The notes under the pieces: generated by a model | The model's database searches: none | What the model was told of the DNA's origin: nothing | What the model saw: only the letters and a program-made list of their open reading frames with translations | NCBI GenBank assembly: GCA_036346405.1 | Contig: CM070568.1 | Location: 30,539,072 to 30,603,071, forward strand | From: Phyllostachys edulis | Taxonomy: Eukaryota; Streptophyta; Magnoliopsida; Poales; Poaceae | Direction of reading: 5' to 3' | DNA: 64,000 nt | Position numbers and translations under genes: made by a program | In this document: one piece after another, positions 36,612 through 46,378 of the stretch | Layout of the letters: each line of letters begins with the position of its first letter | How positions within the stretch are numbered: position 1 is the stretch's first letter

Positions 36612-38247
36612 CACTACTACAGAAAAGACATTCACAGACGGTTCAAAAACATCATCACAGACGGTTTCATGAGCCGTCTGAGTTTATGGGTCGATAATGA
36701 TATGATCATCACGAGGCGGTTTTCGAACCGCGTGTGGCTTATCACAGAGCGGTTACGAACAAGAACCGTCGTGATAATTACTATCCAGACGGTTCTTATT
36801 GAGTCGTCTATGATAATTTTTTCTATTGCAAAAAAAAATCAAACCAATCAATTGCTAGACAGTTGTTTCCATATGCAACCTCTAACAAGACAACTAAAAT
36901 CCAATTAAAATTATGATGGCAAACACGTTACAGGAAAGGGAAACCAAAATGTTTCACAATGTCCCCTCCGAATGGGAAAAAAGAATAAAGTTACAAAGTT
37001 AAACTAGCTAGAAACCATCTATGCCTCCAAGCTCCTGAAGAACTCATCGGCTTCTTGGATTAAGAACTCATCCTCTCAATACCTCACCAACATATCATAA
37101 GATGTTCTTGCATGTTGTCGAGTTCGACTCAAGCTCGTCGGCAAGGAGAGATGACTGAAAACCTCCAGCGGCGCTCCGACCTTAGGTAACACAAAATTCA
37201 GATAATTTTCATTACAAAAAAAAGCCAACAAGTTGTGTATATTATGGGGATGTACATGTACCTTCCGGCAGTCTACCTCCTGCAGCAGACAAGGAGCTCC
37301 TCTGCATGACCGCATCCCTCCTCATCAATAAATGCGTCATTTGTGTCTCCTCATTGAACCGCGATGGGGAGTCGAGGGTGGTTGCCGGAGCTCGGTGTGG
37401 GGAGGGGAGAGGGAGAGACTAATGGAAAACAAGGCTGGGGTGGTTATAATATATAAGGACAGTGCCAAAATATTTTGCCTCCCGCGCGCACTTTCAAAAT
37501 TTTTCATACTCACGCGCTGCGAATCACAGACGGTTTCATAGAAAAACCGTCTGTGACGACATATCACAGACGGTTCTTAATACGAACCGTCTGTGATAAG
37601 TATCTTATCACACACGGTTTATATTAAAAACCGTCTGTGATATATATCTTATCACAGACGGTTTGTATTAAAAACCGTCTGTGACTTAGAATTTTTCTTA
37701 CACTCTGATTTTACCATGGCTTGAAGATTTTACCATGGCTTGAAATCACTAACACTCCGATTTTACCATGGTATGGAATCACTAACTCTCTGATTTTACC
37801 ATGGCTTCAAATCACTAATTAACACTCCGATTTTACCATGGCTTGGAATCACTAACACTCGAATTTTACCATGGCTTGAAATTACTAAAAACACTCTAAT
37901 TTTACCATGGCATGGAATCACAAACACTCTGATTTTACCATGGCTTCACTAACACTCCGATTTTACCATGGCTTCCAATCACTAACACTCTGATTTTTTC
38001 AAGCCATGGTAAAATCGAGAGTTTAATGATTCTAAAGTATCACGAGCGGTTCTTGTTGAGCAAATCGTGATACTCCTGACGATTTTCAACATGAACCATC
38101 GTGATATTACTTCTTCACGAGCGGTTTTAGCGCAGCCCGATGCTCATGACGGTCACTAAACTAAAACCGTGCGTGATTGTATTATCTGAGCGGCTTTGGT
38201 CAATCGTCTGTGATGAGGCGTCCAGTATTAGCCTTTTTGTAGTAGTG
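36612..38247. mobile_element. Nested CACTA element, 1636 bp, non-autonomous
   Basis: Ends are CACTACTACAGAAAAG at 36612 and ctttttgtagtagtg at 38247. The 3-bp direct repeat ACA flanks it (36609-36611 and 38248-38250). Subterminal regions are built from cacagacggtt and aaccgtctgtg in both orientations, a different subterminal motif from the outer element, so it is a distinct family. It landed in the right subterminal array of the outer CACTA and is therefore younger. No transposase frame was seen. The interior at about 36940-37450 (minus-strand frame 37076-37315) is unrecognised. The same family occurs at 62543. Confidence 0.92.
37701..38022. repeat. Minisatellite with CCATGG core and inverted last copy
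   Basis: About nine imperfect units of roughly 32-37 bp built on gattttaccatggcttg and aatcactaacactc run from 37701 to 37998. At 37999-38022 the core appears inverted (caagccatggtaaaatc), so the end of the array can fold on itself. It lies inside the nested CACTA element. Confidence 0.85.
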
Positions 38248-38397
38248 ACATTTGGGAAATTTATTTCTACCGAGTGTTTAATTCCTGTCCCGAGTATCCT
38301 ATGAGATCCCGAGTGTTTCCGTCCAGACACTCGGGAAATAAGCGGTTTCTGGTAGTGAAGCCCATAACAATTCATAGCCTGTAAAGATACCTAGAAC

Positions 38398-38896
38398 TAG
38401 GGATGGGAAATGGTAAAGGATAATCCGTTTTATCCGATATTCGTATCTGAGAAAACGCAAATGTGGTAAGTAAAATCCGTATTCGAATAGTATGCATATC
38501 CGTATTCGGTGTTATTCGTATCTGGAAAAAATTGATAGTATTCATATCCGTATTTGGTGTTATTCGTATCCGGGAAAAAAACCGGATAGTATCCGATAAA
38601 ACAAATACTATCTGGGAAAAATGAATACGAATACTATCCGTTTTTTCCCGGATACGAATACGAATACTATTTGTTTTACCGAGATTTGTCGTAAAAGTTG
38701 TAGGATATTCGCATTCGACCGAATTGAGTACATATTCGATTTGAATTCGTATTCGTTACGACATTCGATTCGTATTCGTATTCGAGAATGTTTGAATTCG
38801 TATTCTTATTCGTTTTAAAAATAGAGATTCGTATTCGTATTCATATTCGTATTATTCGAGACTATTCGATTTGTATTCGATCTGTTTCCATCCCTA
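38398..38896. mobile_element. hAT-type non-autonomous element, 499 bp
   Basis: Starts tagggatgggaaa at 38398 and ends tttccatcccta at 38896, giving inverted termini. The 8-bp TSD CCTAGAAC is exact at 38390-38397 and 38897-38904. The interior is almost entirely degenerate repeats of attcgtattcg and tatccg in both orientations, with no coding capacity. It inserted 29 bp outside the CACTA TSD. Confidence 0.93.
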
Positions 38897-38904
38897 CCTA
38901 GAAC

Positions 38905-40787
38905 ATCCGGAAGTCAGGATCAATGCCCTCAAGGAGATGGCTCTATCTTCACTATCTGGTTTCTGCATATGATGCCATGGTGCGTACCACTGTAGTCTCT
39001 AAGGTTTCACTTCATATTCTCCCGCCATTTGAACCCATTCTTCACCGCTTGGCAAGATGTGTTAGTTTTTGTCACTTACCCACCTATAAGTTATTTTTGG
39101 TTCATTGACACCTCCACATGTCATTTTTACCGCCCAAATGCATCCCGGAACTGCATTTTCCGTATCTTTTCGCTAGTTTTTCGTGAATTTCTCATAAAAT
39201 CCATGATCCATGAACACACTGGATCCACTAGGCAGCTTGCTCGGTAGCAAAATTGAACTATTCATGAGCTCGATTAGACATGCTAGAGTAGTAGCTAGCT
39301 CAAATCAACAAAATTAACTCGAAGGGATTGATCGCATAAAAGAAGACAATAGATGGCATGGGCGTGACCCTCAAGAGGTCATGGTGTTCAGTGGAACACC
39401 TATTTTTTTTTCAAAATATCTGGTATATAATAGGTATATTAGATGTATATGTTATTCGTTAGGTTAAAACTATATATTTGTGTCTGCAAATAAATTCAGC
39501 TCGTACTCTACATGTAACATATTAGACCAATTTTCCTTCCTACTTTAACCCACCGAACCTTAACCTCTATTCTCTCTCTCATCCTGTGGCTGCCTCTGTG
39601 TGTGTGGGGGGGCTCCGACCTCCAAACGTGATGACAAGCAGTGTGTGTGGAGGCGCAAAGCGGCGTAGTGGCAAGACTGCTGCGGCCGAACAGAGATGCG
39701 ACGTGAGCAAGTAGGTGGTAGCGCCACAAACAGGGAGGAAGGAGGACACAAGGCGACACAAATGGAGCAGCGTGGTGGCGAAGGGAGTAGTCGGACACTT
39801 CTTCTCCCTGGCTCTGCTCCGCTCCAGCTCTAGTTCTTTCTGGATTCTAACCTCTTCCTCTGCTTTCTTGGTTCTTTCCAATGGATGTTATGCAAAAATA
39901 CAATCTTTGCCTTAGACAATGAACAGATAGTTGGGCCTTTGTTACATATGTTTACATTCTAATTTTTACTCTATGAAAAAAACATTCTTAGATGGGGTTC
40001 TTGTTGATGGAAAAAAAACAAAAAGACCAGGATGAGCAAGATATGCATCTGTCAAAAAAATTTGAAAAAGAAAATAGGAGCTCTATCGATCACTATTAGA
40101 AAAAGAAAAATAAGTTTTAGCAATCTAGCTACTATAATCTAGAATAGAAAAAAGTGAGAAAACAACAACGACCAAGGCCAAATACAATTTTTTTTTAAAA
40201 AAAGAAGATATGTCATCTACCGATCACTATTAGAAGAAGAAAATAAGACTTAGCGGTATAACTGGTACAACTCAGAACAGAAAAATAGAAAAACAACAAC
40301 GGCCAAGTACCAAGTACAAGTCTTGGCCGCACGCTATAACAACAACATAATTTAGCAAAATAAGAAGTCTGGAGCAAAAATAGCTGTATTCCTAGTTTCC
40401 ACCTTCTCAACTATCATTGATATGTATAATTTGCTGTTTAATTCATGCCATTATACTTGCCTTATATCGCTCAATTCCTCATATGAAATCATTAATTTCT
40501 CTATTTTTTGTATTTTATTATATATATACGTATCGTCATATTAGTGTTTGGGGGGATGATATCTCACGGTATCAGCGTATTGGTATCGACATATCTGGAC
40601 AATCTAGTTCTGAAGCCCGAACACTCATCCTAAAAATCCTAGCTTCGCCACTGATAGAAGGACTGAAGGACTAATCATCAAAATTATAGTAAAATGGCTT
40701 GATTGAACAAAACCGGGGCTTGCAATTTCACCAATGTAAAATATATATAATAAAGAGGAACCGAATAAAACGAAATTAAACCTGCAG
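38905..40787. other. Intergenic, no supported gene
   Basis: Mixed AT-rich sequence. A GC-rich patch at about 39560-39890 has overlapping open frames on both strands, including one with an acidic/basic helix-like N-terminus (39579-39881, minus), but no family is recognised. Adenine-rich duplicated segments lie at about 40020-40280. Confidence 0.4.
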
Positions 40788-41234
40788 CAAGTAAGCATTC
40801 CTGGGAATTCTTCAACCTGGTGGTGGCTGAACCCTCCCAACATCGAAGGCATTGAGGGATCCACCTTGGCCCAGTCAGTATTCGTTCTTGATCGACGAAC
40901 TTTCGATTGGGTACAATTAGAGACATCATCGAACTCTTTGGATTTAGCCCAGAAGATCAAGATCTTCGGGTTCGTGGACCTCGTCAACGACGCCTTGATG
41001 ATCTCGGACGCCGGTCCGGCTGACTGCTTCCTGCTTGACCTGAAGAGTGGAGTGGTGTGCTGAGCTGTGAAGCCACCAAGTGATCATCTACCACTACGGC
41101 GCTGGATTGCTGAGTGGGAGGTCCGGAGGTGCATATTTACCGGTGGTTTTATCTACACCTGTGCAAACGAAGGTCTCATCGCCTTTGAGAAAATTTATCC
41201 ACGGAAGAAACAATCCAAAGGAGGATTAGGTTGA
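40788..41234 (+). pseudogene. F-box/DUF295-like gene fragment with in-frame stop
   Basis: After an acceptor (cctgcag, ending 40787) the frame is open for 91 codons to a TGA at 41061-41063, then continues in the same frame for 56 more codons to a second TGA (41232-41234). Before the first stop it has VFVLDRRTFDWVQLE and an SDAGPADCFLLDLKSG stretch, resembling the C-terminal part of DUF295 (KIB1-like) F-box proteins of grasses, where a kelch-like strand is followed by a Cys/Phe-rich strand. After the stop, RRWIAEWEVRRCIFTGG and IAFEKIYPRK keep coding character. One substitution would account for the break. The family call is tentative. No start exon was found. Confidence 0.4.
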
Positions 41235-41529
41235 TCCTCTTCCCTCCACCCAATTCCTTCCCACCTTGGATCTAATCCTCTCCCACCTTGATCTAATCCT
41301 TTGATTTGTTTGGACAAATAGTTAGATTGGTAGAGATTGCATATATTAAAAAAATCTGAAAGCAAAAAAGAAAATAGAAAATTCCAAAAGCAACATAAAA
41401 AAATTGGATCAATTCATGAAAATTTCCAAAACCAAACCAAAAAATTCGAAAAAAAGAGGAAATTTTCACAAAAAGTCCAGAAAATTCAAAAAAAAGTGCA
41501 GAAAATTCGAAAAATTCAGAATAAAGTAT
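41235..41529. other. Low-complexity A-rich stretch
   Basis: Short aaaattcaaaaa-type repetitions at about 41345-41520. The lysine-rich frames here are compositional only. Confidence 0.6.
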
Positions 41530-41710
41530 TTCATATTACAAATAGTCTCATACAAAAAAAGATGTCCACTGTCTATTCATATTACAAATAGTCTCATACA
41601 AAAAAGATGTCCACTGTCTATGCAATACATGACAATGTGTATGTCCACTGTCCGATATCATCACAAGATAAAAGTATTTCATATTACAAATAGTCTCATA
41701 CAAAAAAGAT
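41530..41710. repeat. Short direct repeats, three copies
   Basis: A segment with tcatattacaaatagtctca and a run of A appears near 41530, 41576 and 41677; the first two copies are followed by gatgtccactgtctat. No function is seen. Confidence 0.75.
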
Positions 41711-43731
41711 TGCTCATCTAATTTCAATTCAGGAACTCCCCTTCAATCAGTGAATCATCAAGCTTTGCATTTAATGTTTTCCTGAAGAAGAATTTTGAAA
41801 GATAACATAATTAATAGACAAGCACAAACATTACTAGCACAAGCTAAAAGCGAAGCGTGCAGGCTTAAGCTGGTGCAATGTCATTTCCTGGGGCACTTTG
41901 AGACAATGAGACCATTCATTCGTTCAAAATTAATCACGCTGCCAATTAAGCACACGTTAGCTAGCTGCTAGCTTAATTTGTCAGTACGTACTTGTAGCTT
42001 AATGAGTGCAATAGCAAAAGTATCAATTGACTTAGCTAATGATGTAAATAATCACAAGTAACATATCTGGAGTCTCAATATCATTTCCTATACTAAGTTG
42101 ATGAAACAACTGAGTACTAACCAAATACTGACTTCTCATGTAAATGATTGTCCTATGGACTATGCTGTAATAACAGAAAAGATAATATTCGAAACCTCCA
42201 GCACAATGGAAGTAAGCCCCAACTATCCAAGCATGATCAGCATCACCAGTTGATGTCCAGATGGATATAGCTTTTGTCCAAAAGCAGCGATTCGAAAAAC
42301 TATATGAAACATTAAAACCAAAATTTAGAATCACTTCACATAATTAATTATCTGATAATAAAGACACTGCTATATCCAAAAAAAATAGTTCTTAGTAAAT
42401 GGCATGCATCATGTTAGTAATGCTATGGACAACACATTACCTCATTATAGCTAGTCCTGCTGGCTTAAGTATCCGTCGCATCTCCTTAAAAAAATATAAC
42501 TCTGATTGACAACATATCTGCATATATTAAAGTAGTTCTTGTCTTCTCGCACATCCCATGCAAGATGCCAAACAAAAGATATTTTTAAAAGAACAAAGCT
42601 AATAGTGCGCACTTGTCAGCATTCGATACGCCATTTAACTAAATACACGCTATGTTGTTCAGTGCAACAATGGAAACCGTAAAACACACCAAGAAACCCT
42701 TTATCAACCCCATTTATCTCCCAAAGACATTTTGTGAAGTGCCATAATACCATGAGTCCATGACACATAACAATGCCATGTACCCACTCCAGTATTATCT
42801 CCCATTGGTACATTCCTTCGAGTCTGCTAGATAATGGCATGTATCATAGAAAACCTGAATAATACCCATCCATTCAAAAAAAAGGAGATAAAAAAATTCC
42901 AAACATCATCACCTCGACCAGCATGACAACAATTTAGCGAAAAATCAGGGGATACGAACGAAGCAATTGATAGTAACTAATTAACCACAAAAGTATTTCG
43001 CTCCCTTGGACATTACTAGACTAGAAGGTCTCTAAAAACATAGGCACAAACGATGAAGACTATGAACATGTAACATGTACAGGAATACTAAACAGCAACA
43101 AAAACAATTAGTCAACAAGAACCCTTTAGGGCCCATACAAGCATACTATCAAGCAATTTGTCTAACAACAGTGCACCAAAAAGTGCACCCTAGCACAGAA
43201 ACACAATTGGACACCTGCTTAGCACGAGCAATTTCTGAAGGAACCATTAGTACAGGAGGCATCTAAACAAGGCTCAAACCTTCATGACCAGACTACCATA
43301 CGGATTTTATCGCAAGACATTGCTATGGAATGCACCATCACCACAGCACATAAGCACACAGACAAACTTTTAGCAACCTATCCCAAGATCTCATTGCGAA
43401 CAACTCCCCTTTAACAACCATGACTAACAATAATCTACTCCATCCTACCTTCCTACAATTTTGCATTCCACCTATGGTCAGGTACAATCTCTGAACTCCT
43501 TTTACCGGTTTATCCATCACCTGCAATTACTACCGTATCACTAACAAATAGCAACCCCAGAAGGAAAAACAACAGGGAAGGCGCTGAAATGTATACAGAC
43601 ACAGAGTCATACATCATCAAACACCGTCACACGAGAATTCAGAAATCACACGCTCACTCACAGCACAAGGAGAGTCATAACACAAGTAAATAAAGATTTG
43701 CGCGGTTATACTTATATGTTACCTCTCTCGG
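41711..43731. other. Intergenic, no supported gene
   Basis: AT-rich with scattered short frames (for example minus 42032-42334 and 42616-42840). None has a recognisable domain or a convincing splice context. Confidence 0.4.
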
Positions 43732-44388
43732 TCAGCGGGGCATTCTGTCAAACACCGTCAGTGCGCGCCGCGCACGAGCCGGATCGCGGCCGGAGGCGGC
43801 GCCACTAGCCGCCGGGGTAGCAGTATCCACCACGCACCTCCGGGGAGCGGTGGGATGAGGAGGAAGAGGACTCAGCGTCGGGGAGTCGGTGGAGGAGGAA
43901 GACGAGGGAGCGGAACGATCGGAAGGCGCGTGGCGTGGGGAGGAAGACGAAGTAGGATGCAAGGGATCTGAATGGCGTAGGGGGAGAGGGGGAGGCGACG
44001 CCGTTCGGAGGAGTCTCGCGGAGTCGCGAGCGTAGCCGCAGCGACGCTGCGACGGGGAAGAAAAACACGCGACCGAGGCGAGGCGAGGCGGCGACGGCGG
44101 CGGGATCGGATCACCGGAGTCAAGGGGCGAGAGAGGGGGAGGCGGCGCCGTCCGGAGAAGACTCACCAGTCGCGAGCGTGACGGGAGAAGAACGACGCGA
44201 CGGGAGCGAGAGAACCACGCGACGGCCGAGTGGTTAGAAACCCCCGTGGATTGGCTTGGATCGAGCCGGGTTTTTTCGATCCCAGGTGTCATCCAAGCAG
44301 CGTAGAAGTCGCATCCGGGAATTCTATCCCCGCCAGGATTTTCTCCGCTCAAATCCTGGTCGATCCCGGTTGATCTCGGGCTTGCCAA
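43732..44388 (-). other. GC-rich open frame, possible gene 5' piece
   Basis: A 218-codon minus-strand frame, rich in Ser, Pro and Arg. It lies in a GC island that is open in several frames, so length alone is weak evidence. Its last residues (ARRALTVFDRMPR) resemble the start of a pentatricopeptide repeat, and a gtaaca donor-like site follows near 43723, so it could be the first exon of a PPR gene whose remainder is missing. Its beginning (near 44388) reads like the end of a transposable element (caaacaaggcctgag). I do not call a protein. Confidence 0.25.
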
Positions 44389-44409
44389 ACAAGGCCTGAG
44401 CTGAGGAGG

Positions 44410-44769
44410 GTGCTACTTCCTAGTTCCTACCGCCTCGGCGCGCCAATCCTATTGAAGTTCTCACGGAAGAGGTTCTCAGACAGAAGGTTGATGTGCTTGA
44501 GCTTCGATTCGATCTGTAATGACAGTAACATCATCCACGGTGCCACGGTGATCTGCGTTGTTGAAGGGTTTTTTTTTTTGGCAAATCATTTCACTTGCAG
44601 CCATGAATTGGCTGTTACCACAGTCCAGGTGAAACTTGAGGAGACAGAAAGAGGAACAAGAATGCCAGTGGGAATTGAGCATGTTGATAATGCTGTTTCA
44701 TCTGTTGAGCACAAAGGGTGGATCCTAGCCAACTATGCTTTTGCTGTACAAGCATATATGCAGTTGTGA
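44410..44769 (+). other. Unrecognised gene fragment
   Basis: A 119-codon plus-strand frame just right of the GC island, divergent from the minus-strand frame. In another frame 44442-44519 reads NPIEVLTEEVLRQKVDVLEL, helix-like. After a T-run and acceptor (cacttgcag, about 44600), the frame has VKLEETERGTRMPVGIEH and AYMQL before the stop. The composition is that of ordinary protein, but I know no family for it and could not build a consistent exon chain. Confidence 0.3.
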
Positions 44770-45068
44770 ACTTGTGAGCTTTTGTTTCTGAATTCTATGG
44801 TGTTTTAAGGTTACGAATAGTATTGTGTTGGGGTGGGGGGCTTACCTAGGTTTACGTAGGATCCTCAGGACCTTGGCTCTAAGTTATCTTCACATTGTGT
44901 ATGAATTTACTTATGTTCAGAGGATACATGCTGAGTTCCTTTCACATATTTATATTTTACAAATATCTGAAAGATAAAACGGGAATGCTACGTATGAGAC
45001 GGAACCTTTCATTCTTGTAGCATTCCGGGGACAAAATACTACTAAGATTGATTTACTTGTGCCGAGTC

Positions 45069-45433
45069 TTTGGCTGAATTGGAGTGTTTTTTATTTGTAA
45101 TAGCAAAAGTAACCCTCCGCTCACACGAAATTGCAAAAATGGCACCATAGCACGTTAGGAAGGCTACGTACTGCGCTCCCAGTCCGTAGGACCCACGTAT
45201 CGCAGAAGCGTGGATTTTTTTGTTCTTTAGTGATTAAGCATGCATGTAGTTGCTCCTTCCGCTGTTCTAGTCCGCAGTATGTTCCTTCTGCAGTTGCGAT
45301 CCACAATATGTGGGTTCCGTAAACTGAGAATGTGGTATGTGGCCTTTCTAACCTATCGCAGTACTATTTTTGCAATTTCGTGCGAATGATGCTGCTTTTG
45401 CTATTACAAATCAAAAATGCTAATTCAGCCAAA
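45069..45433. mobile_element. Foldback element with about 75-bp inverted ends
   Basis: The left arm starts tttggctgaatt at 45069, followed by atttgtaatagcaaaag and acgaaattgcaaaaat. The right arm is its reverse complement, ending aattcagccaaa at 45433. The arms are about 75 bp with some mismatches. Long inverted ends and no coding capacity suggest a Mutator-like MITE, but no 9-bp TSD is evident. Confidence 0.7.
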
Positions 45434-45460
45434 ATTTCACCTTTCCTCTGGTAAAATCTC

Positions 45461-45640
45461 TATGTACTGGCTTATTTTTATCTCGGAACTAAATATTGGT
45501 TAGATTGATATACATGACTTCTCAAAGGACAAAGTTGTCTAGCTCAAAAATATGTACTGGCTTTTTTTTATCTCGGAACAAAATATTGGTTAGATTGATA
45601 CACATGATTTCTCAAAGGACAAAGTTGTCTAGCTCAAAAA
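45461..45640. repeat. 90-bp tandem duplication
   Basis: Two copies starting tatgtactgg at 45461 and 45551, about 95 percent alike by eye. Non-coding. Confidence 0.9.
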
Positions 45641-46271
45641 TATATGCTCAATAGTCTTATAATCAAGGGAGCAAAATGTTGGCCTCAAAGTTGAGTACTG
45701 CTAGCAGTGGCTTCCCACTGGCCCCTTGTGCTTCGCAGCCTGGGCTTGGCACAGCCCAACCTAATCCATCCAAGTTAGACCTGAAATCATGTCTTGAGTC
45801 TTGTCAGCTGCAGGCATGCAACATCAGTTGACCATCATGGGTTTTACTAGGGCTGAACAAATTAAACCAGCTTGCTTACTCCCTAGATTACCAATTACTG
45901 GAAAACTGAACTAGCAGGAGGGAACCTTATTCTGCTTGTCTTTGACTCATGCATACCAGGAAATTACTAAAATGTCCAGTTTTATTCCAATTCATTCATC
46001 AGGCTGCAGTTGCAATGCTAGTGCCTAAGCTTCTCAAGCTCTGGTTGCTGTTGCTCACTTTTACATTGCCTTATGTAATACTACATACACGAAGCATACA
46101 ATTAATAACAAGATTACATGGACAAGGAACAAGGCAACTTCATCTAATTAAATTACCCACATTTTACACAACTAGTACATAGTAGACACAAAACTGCAGG
46201 AGTAACCAGCTTCACAAGCTTTTTTACCCACTCAAACTGGTTCCCAGCAAATACAACAGGTTCATAAATAG
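45641..46271. other. Downstream region of the NAL1 homologue
   Basis: No gene is seen. The plus-strand frame at 45949-46182 is incidental. Confidence 0.4.
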
Positions 46272-46277
46272 TTTATT
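46272..46277 (-). terminator. Candidate polyadenylation signal of the NAL1 homologue
   Basis: tttatt on the plus strand, i.e. AATAAA on the coding strand, about 105 bp beyond the stop codon. Confidence 0.4.
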
Positions 46278-46378
46278 TCCATCGTGGGCACAAATTGGAA
46301 CTGCCTTCAATATTTCATAAAAAGCTGGATGATGGAGTAATGCACAGCATTGTGCGCTGGGTCTGCTGCATAGTGCCC

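Larger units (their letters stand above)
30764..38357 (-). mobile_element. CACTA (En/Spm) transposon, 7594 bp, gene-capturing
   Basis: The left end is CACTACCAAAA at 30764 and the right end ttctggtagtg at 38357, i.e. imperfect inverted CACTACCA(G)AA termini. The 3-bp direct repeat AAG flanks it exactly (30761-30763 and 38358-38360), as CACTA transposases make. Subterminal arrays of cactcgggaa/ttcccgagtg lie at both ends. No transposase (TNPD or TNPA-like) frame was recognised, so it looks non-autonomous. It contains a GAPDH exon (32995-33094), another splice-bordered open exon (35259-35375), a GC-rich block with a 72-bp repeat (36154-36297), and a nested CACTA element (36612-38247). Orientation is set by the captured exons and is tentative. 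Confidence 0.92.

Noticed and set aside
37500..37690. Regular spaced cacagacggtt repeats, CRISPR-like at first sight
   Set aside because: Repeats occur in both orientations with irregular spacing and are CACTA subterminal repeats.
30764..38357. Search for a TNPD-type transposase in the CACTA element
   Set aside because: No recognisable catalytic or zinc-finger stretch was found in any frame.
43732..43780. PPR gene call from a terminal 13-residue match
   Set aside because: Too short, and no following PPR units were found on the minus strand.
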